From the NCBI GenBank assembly GCA_946623775.1, contig CAMORJ010000031.1:1-15182 (forward strand): a stretch of 15,182 nucleotides of DNA, written 5' to 3'. A program made the position numbers and the translations under genes. The notes beneath the pieces are model-generated. The model had not been told where the DNA came from and ran no database searches. It saw nothing but the letters and a program-made list of their open reading frames with translations. The stretch comes from an uncultured Bacillota bacterium. GTDB taxonomy: Bacteria > Bacillota_I > Bacilli_A > RFN20 > CAG-826. Shown piece by piece: positions 5,330 to 13,612 of the stretch (positions within the stretch are counted from its first letter, which is position 1; each line of letters opens with the position of its first letter).

Positions 5330-6925
5330 ATGTGCAAATTCATCTTTGTGACGGGCGGAGTCGTATCGGGGTTAGGAAAAGGAATCACCGCCGCATCTTT
5401 GGGGCGTCTATTGAAGGCGCGCGGGCTTAAGGTCGCCTCTCAAAAGCTCGATCCGTACATCAATGTCGACCCCGGCACCATGTCGCCTTTTCAGCACGGC
5501 GAAGTCTACGTTACCGAAGATGGAGCCGAGACCGACCTTGATTTGGGCCACTATGAGCGGTTCATCAACGAAGACCTGAACCGTTATTCCAACCTTACCT
5601 CCGGCAAGGTCTACTGGAATGTGCTGAACAAAGAGAGGCAGGGAGAATACTTGGGCAAAACCGTCCAGGTCATTCCACATATCACGAACGAAATCAAAGA
5701 GTTTGTCTATGCGGCCACTAGACACGGCAACCCCGATGTCCTTATTTGCGAAATCGGCGGCACGGTTGGCGATATCGAAAGTCAGCCGTTCTTAGAGGCC
5801 GTTCGCCAAATCGGCCTAGAAGCGGGGAAGGGCAACGCTTTATTCATCCACGTAACCCTTATTCCTTATTTGGAATGCGGCAAAGAGCACAAGAGCAAGC
5901 CAACCCAGCATTCCGTCAAAATACTTCAGAGCTTGGGAATCAATCCTGATATGCTTGTTCTTCGTTGCAGAAAGCGCCTTGAAAAGGACATCTTCGGCAA
6001 GCTTGCATTGTTCTGCAACATCAAAGAAGACTGCATCATCGAAAACCGCACCTTGCCTAATCTCTATGAGGTTCCGCTTATGCTGGAAAGGCAGCATGTC
6101 GGCGACATCGTATGCCGTGAGCTGCAACTCCGTCCAAAGAAACCCGACCTACAGCAGTGGAGAGATTTGGTCGACAAAATCAAGCACCCGCATTGCTCGG
6201 TAACGATTGCGATGGTCGGCAAATACGTGAAGCTTCACGACGCTTATCTTTCTGTCGCCGAAGCATTGTCTCATGCTGGTTTTCACCTTGGGGCCAAGGT
6301 CAAAATCAAATGGGTCGACAGCGAAACCGTGGCCGATGAAAACGTGGCCAAAAAGCTTGAGGGCTGTGCGGGCGTCATCGTGCCTGGAGGATTTGGCAGC
6401 AGGGGCATCGAAGGCATGATCTCCACCGCGAAGTATTGCCGCGAATCCAATATTCCATATTTAGGCATTTGCCTTGGAATGCAGGTCGCTGTAATCGAAT
6501 TCGCGAGGGACGTGTGTGGATTAACGGGTGCAAATTCCCGCGAATTCGATCCCGAATCCCCATACAAAGTAATCGATTTTTTGCCTGGCCAAGACGATGG
6601 CAAAGAAAAGGGCGGTACGCTGAGGCTCGGCCGATATGAATGCCATCTTCAGGATGGGACGACCATTAAAAAGCTTTATCAGCAAGAAAGCATCGGTGAG
6701 CGTCACCGTCACCGCTACGAATTCAATAACGAATTCCGCGCGCGGCTTGAAGAGGGCGGCCTGGTTATCGGCGGAACCTCGCCAGACGGCTTTATCGTTG
6801 AGACGATCGAGGTGAGAAACGATTACTTCGTCGGAGTGCAGTTCCACCCCGAATTCAAATCAAGGCCAAACCACCCGCACCCTTTGTTCTTGGGGCTTGT
6901 TGCTAGCTCTTTGGGAATTAAATAA
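5330..6925 (+). CDS. pyrG: CTP synthase (glutamine hydrolysing)
   Basis: Makes CTP from UTP, ATP and glutamine, the last step of pyrimidine nucleotide synthesis, in the cytoplasm. The 531 residues match the usual 530-550. The N-terminal synthetase domain (1 to about 270) begins FIFVTGGVVSGLGKG with the P-loop, followed by DPYINVDPGTMSPFQHGEVY, TEDGAETDLDLGHYERF and EIGGTVGDIES, which carry the magnesium and UTP contacts. The class I glutaminase domain (about 290-531) has the oxyanion stretch GGFGSRG (354-360), nucleophile C381 in GICLGMQ, and H506/E508 in FHPEF. All catalytic residues are present. The ATG is preceded by GGAGG at ideal spacing. Upstream lie a compound hairpin and a terminator, and downstream a bidirectional terminator, so it is probably transcribed alone. 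Confidence 0.98.
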   Translation: MCKFIFVTGGVVSGLGKGITAASLGRLLKARGLKVASQKLDPYINVDPGTMSPFQHGEVYVTEDGAETDLDLGHYERFINEDLNRYSNLTSGKVYWNVLNKERQGEYLGKTVQVIPHITNEIKEFVYAATRHGNPDVLICEIGGTVGDIESQPFLEAVRQIGLEAGKGNALFIHVTLIPYLECGKEHKSKPTQHSVKILQSLGINPDMLVLRCRKRLEKDIFGKLALFCNIKEDCIIENRTLPNLYEVPLMLERQHVGDIVCRELQLRPKKPDLQQWRDLVDKIKHPHCSVTIAMVGKYVKLHDAYLSVAEALSHAGFHLGAKVKIKWVDSETVADENVAKKLEGCAGVIVPGGFGSRGIEGMISTAKYCRESNIPYLGICLGMQVAVIEFARDVCGLTGANSREFDPESPYKVIDFLPGQDDGKEKGGTLRLGRYECHLQDGTTIKKLYQQESIGERHRHRYEFNNEFRARLEEGGLVIGGTSPDGFIVETIEVRNDYFVGVQFHPEFKSRPNHPHPLFLGLVASSLGIK

Positions 6926-6941
6926 GCGACACGTGCATTCG
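6923..6941 (+). repeat. Stop-codon-adjacent motif, copy 1
   Basis: TAAGCGACACGTGCATTCG begins with the pyrG stop codon and lies about 10 bases before the terminator. It resembles TAAGCGATACGTGTATCG at 12049-12066, which sits in the same position after the membrane protein gene. The shared pattern is TAAGCGAYACGTGYAT(T)CG. With only two copies the meaning is open. Confidence 0.35.
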
Positions 6942-6951
6942 TTTTAAATGA

Positions 6952-6983
6952 AAATCGCCTCGAGAACAATCCCGAGGCGATTT
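6952..6983. terminator. Bidirectional terminator between pyrG and the lipase-like gene
   Basis: AAATCGCCTCG (6952-6962) and CGAGGCGATTT (6973-6983) form a perfect 11-pair stem around a 10-base loop. A-rich sequence to the left and TTTGCTTATTT to the right allow use from both strands, which suits the convergent genes ending at 6925 and 6986. Confidence 0.85.
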
Positions 6984-6985
6984 GC

Positions 6986-8497
6986 TTATTTGTCTTGCGA
7001 TGCTTGGTAATTCAGCAATAGCGGAATGACGAATTCCACTGAATGGAAATACGCTACGCGCTGAACATTGTTTTTGGCTTGGGAGGAAAGCGCCAACATC
7101 GCGATAGCCCCTGCGTCTTTGACGATGAAGTCGACTACGCCATTGCAAGCGTCCTTTAACGCCTGATCATCATAGGCGGTTCCCTCCGCATCCAGCTGAT
7201 CCTTGACGAGGTTATAGAGGCCGTCGGTTTGGAGAACGCTGAACGGACTCGCTTGGACGTTTGCTACAAGGGCGTCTACCTGTGCGTCCGACATGCTCAT
7301 GAAAGTTGCGATTAGCGTTCCGAACCATTCCTGATAATGATTGTCCACGAAACTGTCGCGGTTATGCATGTCAGGGGCTGTGTCGGATTCCTGCTCATCA
7401 ACCTCGACCAGCAAGGTGTTCAGCAAAAATTGGATGAACTCGGCGTCTGTTACAAAGGCATCCTCTATCGGCATGAATTCAGGCAAGACAAGACGGCTAT
7501 CGAACTCGCTGCAGATGGTGGTGGCCTCGCTATCATAGATGTCGATATCCACGCCTGCCCTAGCTAAGCCATAAGCTTCGGGGAAGAAAGTCTGGATTGG
7601 GTCGTTGCGGTTAATGACGTTATGAATGGACGGATATGCCTGTGCGTTTGTTGCATCAACGACCCTCGGGGTCTCGAATAAGTAGCAGTATAGGTTTTCC
7701 TCTGCGATTACCTCGTCTTCCAGAAGCTCGCTGGCGAGGATGTTGAGCAAGGCCGCGCTGCGAGAATAGCCGGAGAACCACAGCTTGATTGGCTGGCCTT
7801 CATAGGCGGCTAGATAATCGTTCAAGGCGGCTCTCAATGTGTCGGAGCCGCTTTGGTACCCTGTGGCGTTGCCGGTCTTGCCGATGAGGAAGTTATTCAG
7901 CCAAGGAAGCTTGTAATTGTGGGACGAGGAGATGCTCAATGCTATGACGTGGGATCCGTTGATGCTCTTGTGGGCAAGATTGTAGAGAATGGTGTCCTTT
8001 GTCTCCTCCTCGTCGTAGTCTGGGCTATGGACGATGCTGTCAAAGCCGATGGCCTGGTAATAAGACAACGCATTCGTTTTGCTTCCGGACATCGTGGAAG
8101 CGGCGAAGCTCATAAGAGCAAGGCCTTTATTGAATATCGTTCCTCCGGAAAGGAAGAAGTCATCTTGATAGGTAAGAGTGGTGGAAACATCGAGTCTTTC
8201 GCCTTCTTCGTCTTTGATCATGAGGGTTTCGAAATGATAGTCGTATTCGATGCCTGGCTGACCTTCTTGGCTGGACGAACTAGAAGGCGTCGCGCTAGAA
8301 GAACCTTGGGGAGCTGAGCTTGAGGAGTGTTCGGACGAACTATCCGATGGCACGGGGTCGGCGCTTGTTGAAACAGGGCTAATTGAAGGAACGGATGGAG
8401 ATTCGTTGGTTGCTGGCGCCGTTGAAGAGCCTGACACTCCTCCACAGGAAGTAAGCGCAAAAGCCAAGAGCGTTGCGACGAGTTGGAACTTTTTCAT
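6986..8497 (-). CDS. Secreted lipoprotein with class-3-lipase-like alpha/beta hydrolase domain
   Basis: Probable surface-anchored hydrolase of 503 residues. A signal peptide MKKFQLVATLLAFALTSC ends in a lipobox (LTSC, C18) for lipid attachment. Residues 19-80 are a Ser/Pro-rich low-complexity linker that would hold the domain away from the membrane. The rest resembles lipase_3/Mbeg1-like alpha/beta hydrolases: the nucleophile elbow is GYSRS (S245) after KLWF, and the VINRNDPIQTFFP stretch places D299 like the catalytic Asp in the NP-x-D-x-V motif of class 3 lipases. H378 (DMHNRDS) or H387 (NHYQEW) could complete the triad. The usual elbow is GHSRG, so GYSRS is a mild variant. Substrate unknown (lipid or ester). 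The ribosome site AAGGAGG lies 8 bases before the ATG. The gene is divergent from the epimerase and ends at the terminator shared with pyrG. Confidence 0.75.
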   Translation of the reverse strand: MKKFQLVATLLAFALTSCGGVSGSSTAPATNESPSVPSISPVSTSADPVPSDSSSEHSSSSAPQGSSSATPSSSSSQEGQPGIEYDYHFETLMIKDEEGERLDVSTTLTYQDDFFLSGGTIFNKGLALMSFAASTMSGSKTNALSYYQAIGFDSIVHSPDYDEEETKDTILYNLAHKSINGSHVIALSISSSHNYKLPWLNNFLIGKTGNATGYQSGSDTLRAALNDYLAAYEGQPIKLWFSGYSRSAALLNILASELLEDEVIAEENLYCYLFETPRVVDATNAQAYPSIHNVINRNDPIQTFFPEAYGLARAGVDIDIYDSEATTICSEFDSRLVLPEFMPIEDAFVTDAEFIQFLLNTLLVEVDEQESDTAPDMHNRDSFVDNHYQEWFGTLIATFMSMSDAQVDALVANVQASPFSVLQTDGLYNLVKDQLDAEGTAYDDQALKDACNGVVDFIVKDAGAIAMLALSSQAKNNVQRVAYFHSVEFVIPLLLNYQASQDK

Positions 8498-8687
8498 AAA
8501 TAAACCTCCTTAAAGAAGGGTTCTGTGGACAAATAATACCAATAAAATGAATTCTTCGAAAAGATTTTTTCCGCGCGCACATATTTATGGCAAATTTGCG
8601 AAATCGATAGGACTGAGTAAGGAAATGGAAACCGAATTATTCAAATGCACAACCTTAAGTGAGAAACTATAGCCGAGGTCCATAACT
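8498..8687. promoter_or_regulatory. Divergent promoter region of the lipase-like and epimerase lipoprotein genes
   Basis: This 190-base gap must hold promoters for both flanking genes. On the minus strand a TATTAT (plus coordinates 8533-8538) is a fair -10 for the lipase-like gene, with only a weak TTTTCG 18 bases further upstream. On the plus strand the sequence is AT-rich, and the nearest -10-like element is TATAGC about 20 bases before the ATG, with a GAGG ribosome site between. No repeat or operator was recognised. Confidence 0.35.
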
Positions 8688-9731
8688 ATGAAAAAACATC
8701 TTAATGGCATTCTTTTCGTCTCAATGAGCCTTTTGCTCGGTGCCTGCGGCGGCCAACAAGCTTCTCCCTCTAGCGGAGCGGCGCCCCAATCCACTCCCGA
8801 AAGCAGCAGCGAGATCTCGACTCCCGAAGATATCGATGATGGCCGCGAATTGATTGAAAACCAACTCTATACAGACAACGGTTTGAAGGTGTATTTCAAT
8901 GCACGGGGTGCCCGAATTGAGAAAATCACCTGGGGCGAAGACAATAAGGAAATCGCCAAAGACGGCTTCACCGTTGGCAGGGTCGCAAACAGGATTGCCG
9001 CTGGCAAATTCACCTTAAACGAACAAGAGTACAACGTCACCATCAACAACAATGGCAATTCCCTCCATGGCGGCAGCAGACAATGGAACGGCCCCTTCGC
9101 GAATGCGACTTGGGAAAAGGTTGACCAAACCCCATCCACCATCACCTATTCGATCCATTCCGAGGATGGCGAAGAAGGCTATCCCGGAAGCATGGACATG
9201 TCTGTCACTTATACGCTTCGTCAATCTGGCGAATTGTCTATTGAATACAGCGCCGTCAGCGATGCCGACACGCTTTGCAATCCGACGAACCACCTCTATA
9301 TCAGCGTCAACGGCAATACGAACTACAACGACGTCAAGCTTTGGATTGACGCCGATGAATACACTCCGCTGAACAACAACCAGCTTCCCACAGGCGAAAC
9401 CGCACCGGTCGCGGACACCAAGTTCGATTATTCGACCGAACGCGCTTTCTCTGGCTCCGATAGCTATGACGATAACTACGTTCTGAATGGAGAGGGCTAC
9501 CGCAAGGTCGCCACGCTTACCGGCGAGTCTCTCGGAGTAAAGGTTGACGTGTTTACCGATAGGCCCGGACTGCAACTTTACAAAGCAGGCAATGGTCAAA
9601 TCTGCTTGGAATCCCAGATGATGCCAGACGCGATCAACCACCCTGAATTCGACGAATATGGCACAACGATTTTGAGGGAAGGCGAAGAATTCTATTCGAA
9701 GACAGCATATGTCTTCTCCGCAGTTGAATAA
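8688..9731 (+). CDS. Aldose 1-epimerase (galactose mutarotase) family lipoprotein
   Basis: Interconverts the alpha and beta anomers of free aldoses, here predicted outside the membrane. The 347 residues start with a lipoprotein signal ending LLLGAC (C20), then a Ser/Pro-rich linker to about 50. The mutarotase domain follows with GRVANRIAAGKF (97-108), LHGG (H127), the catalytic NPTNHLY (H202), DDNYVL (D261/D262, sugar contact) and the catalytic base in CLESQMMPDAINHP (E308). All key residues are present, so the enzyme should be active. Typical GalM proteins are cytoplasmic and lack the signal and linker; an exported lipid-anchored form suggests action on sugars released by surface glycosidases such as the GH43 protein nearby. 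It has its own terminator and is likely monocistronic. Confidence 0.93.
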   Translation: MKKHLNGILFVSMSLLLGACGGQQASPSSGAAPQSTPESSSEISTPEDIDDGRELIENQLYTDNGLKVYFNARGARIEKITWGEDNKEIAKDGFTVGRVANRIAAGKFTLNEQEYNVTINNNGNSLHGGSRQWNGPFANATWEKVDQTPSTITYSIHSEDGEEGYPGSMDMSVTYTLRQSGELSIEYSAVSDADTLCNPTNHLYISVNGNTNYNDVKLWIDADEYTPLNNNQLPTGETAPVADTKFDYSTERAFSGSDSYDDNYVLNGEGYRKVATLTGESLGVKVDVFTDRPGLQLYKAGNGQICLESQMMPDAINHPEFDEYGTTILREGEEFYSKTAYVFSAVE

Positions 9732-9755
9732 GAAGCAAAAACGTTGCAAAACCCT

Positions 9756-9790
9756 GCAAAGCCGAGGCGATTGCTTCGGCTTTTGCTTTG
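9756..9790 (+). terminator. Terminator after the epimerase gene
   Basis: GCAAAGCCGA (9756-9765) pairs with TCGGCTTTTGC (9776-9786) with one bulged T around a 10-base loop, and TTTG follows. The loop-side part AAAGCCGA/TCGGCTTT is perfect. It lies 25 bases after the epimerase stop. Confidence 0.7.
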
Positions 9791-9842
9791 TAAACTGCCT
9801 GTTATCGAATTAGTAGAATTTGCAAATCCGAGAAGTAGAGAT

Positions 9843-9889
9843 AAAGGGACAACTATTAGTTTCCCTTTTTCCGCGGTTGATGATATAAC
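9843..9889 (+). promoter_or_regulatory. Hairpin and candidate promoter ahead of the metallophosphoesterase
   Basis: AAAGGGA (9843-9849) pairs with TCCCTTT (9862-9868), followed by further T, so it could be a second weak terminator. The same stretch can be read as a promoter: TTCCCT (9861-9866), a 17-base spacer, then TATAAC (9884-9889). An AAAGG ribosome site (9900-9904) and the ATG at 9914 follow. The -35 is poor, so both readings are tentative. Confidence 0.35.
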
Positions 9890-9913
9890 CCCATTATTGA
9901 AAGGCAGAACAAT

Positions 9914-11056
9914 ATGACTAACAAATCAAAACTTGTATTGTCCTCTATGTTTGTTTTCTGTCTGGCTGGATGCGGACCTGTGAAAGGATATGCGGACCAT
10001 TTGGGTGATTATGTGCACTCGATGCGCTACCACGACAACTTCAACATCCTCCAGCTGACGGACATCCATTGGAACTACAATACGTCTACCGTCGCTAACA
10101 AAGCGTATTTGGATAAGCTGTTTGCCGCTGTCCAAAAGCACATCGTCGACGAACAAGGAGCGGCGGCGAAAATCGATTTGGTCGAACTTACGGGCGACCA
10201 ATTCATGCTCGCGAACGCGTTCCACGTCTCCTCTTTCGTGGAATACTTCGACGAGAAGGCCGAGCAATATGGATTCGAGTACGCGATCATTTGGGGCAAC
10301 CATGATAATCATGGTTTGTATAACCCCAACTGGCTATCGAAAAAATTCAAAGAGGCCAAGCACTCCATCTACTTCGACGAAGACGACGACCTCTATGGCC
10401 GCAGCAATTTCGTGATCGACCTGACCTTAGACGGAACCAAAGACACTTCCGCCAAATGGCAGATCGCGAACCTCGATTCCGGCGCATCGTTCTCCGAAAC
10501 CGCCGTCTCGCCGTTCCGCGACTACGATTACATTCGCCCCGAGCAGACGAAGTGGTGGCTCGCGGAGCATAACCGCGTTGGCGATGATGTTCCTGCAATT
10601 GCGTATTATCACATCCCTCAGGACGAGAACGAGACCGCTTGGCAGGCCCACAAAAACGGTTCTAGCGAGAAGAGCAAATTCTTCAAACTCGAAGGATTCG
10701 CGGACAACGGCACCGAAAGAGGCAAATCCGACTTTATCGATGTCGCCAAAGACCATAACCTCAAAGCGGCGTTCATGGGCCATGCCCATAACGTTGACTG
10801 GACCGTCGAATATGAGGGCGTGACCCTTGGCCTTGGCGTCAAAACCGGCACAGAACTTTATTTTGCCCATATCGATGCGGAGACCACCGACCCCGATATG
10901 AAGGAAGGCTTAAACTCCGTCGGCATCAATGAAAGCTTTGACCTGATTGGAGCCTCCTTGGTTACTTTGAAAAACGAAACGGGCGACTTCGACTTAGAGC
11001 ATGTCTACTACAACGAAAGGACATCTGGCGATTTTGTTAGATGGGTGAAATGGTGA
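9914..11056 (+). CDS. Calcineurin-like metallophosphoesterase lipoprotein
   Basis: Probable surface-anchored phosphoesterase of 380 residues using two metal ions. The signal peptide ends VFCLAGC (C20, lipobox LAGC), with almost no linker, unlike the other lipoproteins here. The metallophosphatase motifs appear in order: LTDIHW (D50, H52), LTGDQ (D95), WGNHDNH (N129, H130, D131), AYYHIP (H233) and MGHAHN (H290, H292), so the metal site is complete. The layout resembles bacterial Icc/purple-acid-phosphatase-like proteins; phosphomonoester, nucleotide or phospholipid substrates are all possible. Its TGA overlaps the ATG of the following membrane protein gene, so the two are very probably co-translated and may work together at the membrane. 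Confidence 0.92.
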   Translation: MTNKSKLVLSSMFVFCLAGCGPVKGYADHLGDYVHSMRYHDNFNILQLTDIHWNYNTSTVANKAYLDKLFAAVQKHIVDEQGAAAKIDLVELTGDQFMLANAFHVSSFVEYFDEKAEQYGFEYAIIWGNHDNHGLYNPNWLSKKFKEAKHSIYFDEDDDLYGRSNFVIDLTLDGTKDTSAKWQIANLDSGASFSETAVSPFRDYDYIRPEQTKWWLAEHNRVGDDVPAIAYYHIPQDENETAWQAHKNGSSEKSKFFKLEGFADNGTERGKSDFIDVAKDHNLKAAFMGHAHNVDWTVEYEGVTLGLGVKTGTELYFAHIDAETTDPDMKEGLNSVGINESFDLIGASLVTLKNETGDFDLEHVYYNERTSGDFVRWVKW

Positions 11057-12051
11057 TGAAAAACTTATTCTCTAAGGACAATTTCCTTTTCCCTTCTTTC
11101 GATAAAAAGCAGAAGACCCAATCCGTCGTCGTGAGCGTCCTGCTTGCCGTTTTCTTCGTCGCGTCCGCCTTCGCGTTTATGAATGCGATGTATTGCTTCG
11201 CCGATATTGTCGGTTGCGTTGTCTCCGGCTCTCCCGACGTCGCCATCAAAGATTTGCTTCGCTCCCTCCCCATCATTCTGTCTTTGTTCATGTCCATATG
11301 GGCGTTGCTGTTGGTCCATGCGCTGTTCCGCAACGTCAGCGATGAAAAGCGCGTGAAATCGCTGTTTAAAAACGGCATTGCGCTCATCGCTTTTGGCGGA
11401 ATCACCATCGTTTACATCATCATCGGCCTTGCCGTCGGCAAGTTCTCCTCGCTTGTGGAAGGCTCCCCGACCCCGCTTTATCCTCTCGACGCAATACTTT
11501 ATTCCTTGCTGTTCATGGCAGTCGGCGTCGCCGCCCTTCTTTACCGCAAGAAGTTCCAGGAGAAGCTTCCCTACGTCGTTCCTAACCGTGCGCCAATCGT
11601 CCAAAAAGCGAGAGTTGGATATTGCTTTGCAATCGCCATTTGGATGCTGATTGCTCTCTTCTCCTTCGCCGCGTTCTGGTTCGGTCTATTTATCATCGAC
11701 TTCCGTCACGGTTATCAGGCATATTCCATCGCGTTGCTGCTGGTTTATTGTGTCAACGCCTTCTTCCTCATCGCTTGGGAATTCTATTACAACGAACTGA
11801 AGGAAGAGGCGCGCAAGCAAATCCTGCTTCCGCTCAGCATCGTCGCTTTGGCAGTCTCCGTTTGCGTTGCCGCTTTCTACTTCATCGCCTTGGGGTTGAA
11901 CCTCGATGGACCTTCTAACGTCGGCTTTGGCGTTTTGCCCGTCGCGTTTGCCGCAAGCGTCAACATCGCGACCATGCTAGTTGTGGCCACCCCGCTTATC
12001 GTTTCTGTCGTCGCTTTGATCAAAGGATTGCTCCTTCGCAAAGAAAAATAA
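11056..12051 (+). CDS. Polytopic membrane protein of unknown family
   Basis: I do not recognise the family. The product is about 331 residues with roughly eight hydrophobic helices (starting near residues 21, 67, 104, 141, 187, 220, 254 and 290 when counted from ATG 11056), basic cytoplasmic loops such as LYRKKFQEKLP and YYNELKEEARKQ, and a C-terminal LLLRKEK. No transporter, kinase or protease motif is visible. In-frame ATGs lie at 11041, 11050 and 11056; the last overlaps the TGA of the metallophosphoesterase as TGATG, the usual arrangement for translational coupling, so it is preferred over the longer 336-residue form. Its function is probably linked to the metallophosphoesterase, for example as membrane partner or substrate permease, which is inference from gene order only. 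Confidence 0.82.
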   Translation: MKNLFSKDNFLFPSFDKKQKTQSVVVSVLLAVFFVASAFAFMNAMYCFADIVGCVVSGSPDVAIKDLLRSLPIILSLFMSIWALLLVHALFRNVSDEKRVKSLFKNGIALIAFGGITIVYIIIGLAVGKFSSLVEGSPTPLYPLDAILYSLLFMAVGVAALLYRKKFQEKLPYVVPNRAPIVQKARVGYCFAIAIWMLIALFSFAAFWFGLFIIDFRHGYQAYSIALLLVYCVNAFFLIAWEFYYNELKEEARKQILLPLSIVALAVSVCVAAFYFIALGLNLDGPSNVGFGVLPVAFAASVNIATMLVVATPLIVSVVALIKGLLLRKEK

Positions 12052-12066
12052 GCGATACGTGTATCG
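12049..12066 (+). repeat. Stop-codon-adjacent motif, copy 2
   Basis: TAAGCGATACGTGTATCG begins with the stop codon of the membrane protein gene and matches the motif after pyrG (6923-6941) apart from two C/T changes and one missing base. Here it can also fold as CGATAC/GTATCG around two bases. A terminator follows seven bases later. Confidence 0.35.
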
Positions 12067-12072
12067 ATAATC

Positions 12073-12106
12073 AAAAGCTCTCCACCAATTCAGCGGAGAG
12101 CTTTTT
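12073..12106. terminator. Bidirectional terminator between the membrane protein and GH43 genes
   Basis: AAAAGCTCTCC (12073-12083) and GGAGAGCTTTT (12095-12105) form a perfect 11-pair stem around an 11-base loop, with T-runs on both strands. It serves the convergent genes ending at 12051 and 12122. Confidence 0.9.
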
Positions 12107-12121
12107 CGTTGGTCGAATTGA

Positions 12122-13612
12122 TTATAGGCCGTAGAAGTCGCGGATTCTCTCGCACTCTTCTTCGGTGATCCTCATGATCGTTCCGTGACGCTTGGTTAGC
12201 CTGTCCCAACTATAGTCGGCGTCTGCACCGGCGTTCAGCCTTCTCCAGCAGCCGTTCTCGTTGTTGATGTCTTCGATATCGGTTGTGGCGAATGGGAGGT
12301 ATCCGGCGCCAGAATTCATATACTGGTCGCCCATAAGACCGTATTCAGGAACGTCTTCATCGACGCGGTCGGCGCGGTTGTAGATAAACCATTCAGGTCC
12401 TTCGAGGTTGCCGTTGGTGGGTTTGGAACGTCCGTCCGGCATCTTGAATCCGGTCTCGTCGAGGTCCATAACCCTCTCCCAACTTTCATAATCGAAGATG
12501 TTGGTGGTCTTTTGGATGAGGATGCCGCCTTCGGATTCGTTGTTGTCGCCGTCTTTGACAGCGGAATAATAGACATCGCCAACCTTAAGGAGTGAGGCAT
12601 CGATGACGCAGCGCTTGGTGCCGTTTTTGTTGAGCTGGTTGGTGATCATTAAGAACGGATCGGAGAAGTGGACAAAGTCTCTCGTGGTGACGGCGTAGAT
12701 AGCGTCTTTCTCCACTTTCGCGGACCTATCCTCGTTGACCAAGCAGGAAGCGAAGAAGATGACGTATTGGCCGGTCTCTTCGTGATAAATCATCTCAGGG
12801 GCCCATGCCATGCCAGCGTTTTCGGGAGCGACATCAATGAGTCTGGACTCGCTCCAGTTGACTAAGTCAAACGATTCCCAAAGAACCAAAGAATGGCTTC
12901 CGGTCCTGGAGAATAGGTCGTTTTGGTTCGCGCCCCAACCGCCGCGGGTGTAGACGGAGAGGTCGGTGCCGATAAGGAAGAACCTATCGCCTTCGGGGGA
13001 GCGGAGCATGTAGGGGTCTCTGACGCCGCGCTCGCCGACGACGCTTTCGATGATTGGCTTATTCTTGGCGCTTAGGTCTTTGAAATGCAGTCCTTCTCCG
13101 ACATCGGCAAAGGCAAAATACATTTGCTCGCCCAAAGCGACTTTTTCGCCGTTTTTGGTCGTGCCGTCTTCGCTGATGAAATGACCAAACAAGTATCCCA
13201 CATAATCTTCGTCGGCGATTTCGGGAGCGGCCGCCATGACATTGACGGTCTGGGAGTAGGAATAGCAAACGCCATCCTCTCCTTCCATGGTCGCGGTTAA
13301 GACGACTTCGGTGTCTTCCTCTTGCCTATGGACGACGCCAGGGGCCATCTCTCCGATTTGCTGATCGGAGATGACATCGGGATTGCTGCTCTTCCAACTG
13401 ATGCTCTGCCCGCCGACTTCCTCGGCTAAATAGATATTGCCATAGATTTCGTCGCCGTTGACGACGTTAAGCTCTTCGATGATTTCTTCATCCTCAATCG
13501 GGGTGCAGACTCTCGTCGATGTGGCGGATGATGCCGCTGGGGTTTGACCGCAGGAAACAAGAAGGCCAACCATCGCGAAAGGCAGGCAAAATAGTTTTTT
13601 GTTATTGCGCAT
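12122..13612 (-). CDS. GH43-family glycosidase lipoprotein with N-terminal Ig-like domain
   Basis: Probable surface arabinofuranosidase or beta-xylosidase of 496 residues. The signal peptide ends GLLVSC (C21). Residues about 45-128 (SISWKSSNPDVIS, then VVLTATMEGEDG) look like a bacterial Ig-like domain of the kind fused to secreted glycosidases. The five-bladed GH43 propeller follows: YLFGHFISEDG (140-150), GVRDPYMLRSPEGDRFFLIG with the catalytic base D199, LVLWESFDLVNWS, AWAPEMIYHEETGQYVIFFAS, CVIDASLL with D338 as pKa modulator, and NLEGPEWFIY with E404 as the likely acid. RHGTIMRITEEE near the C terminus also matches the family. All catalytic positions are filled. A GTGAGG ribosome site precedes the ATG. 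The exact substrate cannot be read from sequence. The lipid anchor suggests on-surface trimming of plant glycans, with the epimerase lipoprotein as a plausible downstream partner. Confidence 0.86.
   Translation of the reverse strand: MRNNKKLFCLPFAMVGLLVSCGQTPAASSATSTRVCTPIEDEEIIEELNVVNGDEIYGNIYLAEEVGGQSISWKSSNPDVISDQQIGEMAPGVVHRQEEDTEVVLTATMEGEDGVCYSYSQTVNVMAAAPEIADEDYVGYLFGHFISEDGTTKNGEKVALGEQMYFAFADVGEGLHFKDLSAKNKPIIESVVGERGVRDPYMLRSPEGDRFFLIGTDLSVYTRGGWGANQNDLFSRTGSHSLVLWESFDLVNWSESRLIDVAPENAGMAWAPEMIYHEETGQYVIFFASCLVNEDRSAKVEKDAIYAVTTRDFVHFSDPFLMITNQLNKNGTKRCVIDASLLKVGDVYYSAVKDGDNNESEGGILIQKTTNIFDYESWERVMDLDETGFKMPDGRSKPTNGNLEGPEWFIYNRADRVDEDVPEYGLMGDQYMNSGAGYLPFATTDIEDINNENGCWRRLNAGADADYSWDRLTKRHGTIMRITEEECERIRDFYGL

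Noticed and set aside
7853..8317. 154-codon plus-strand ORF opposite the lipase-like gene.
   Set aside because: No start signals or motifs, and it lies wholly inside a well-supported lipoprotein gene on the other strand.
8270..8440. Repetitive stretch rich in GAAGA/GGA that could be read as a DNA repeat array.
   Set aside because: It is the coding sequence of the Ser/Pro-rich stalk of the lipase-like lipoprotein, with no regular unit or spacer, so neither a tandem repeat locus nor a CRISPR.
9015..9749. 244-codon minus-strand ORF opposite the epimerase.
   Set aside because: The sense strand encodes a complete mutarotase with all catalytic residues; this is a codon-bias shadow.
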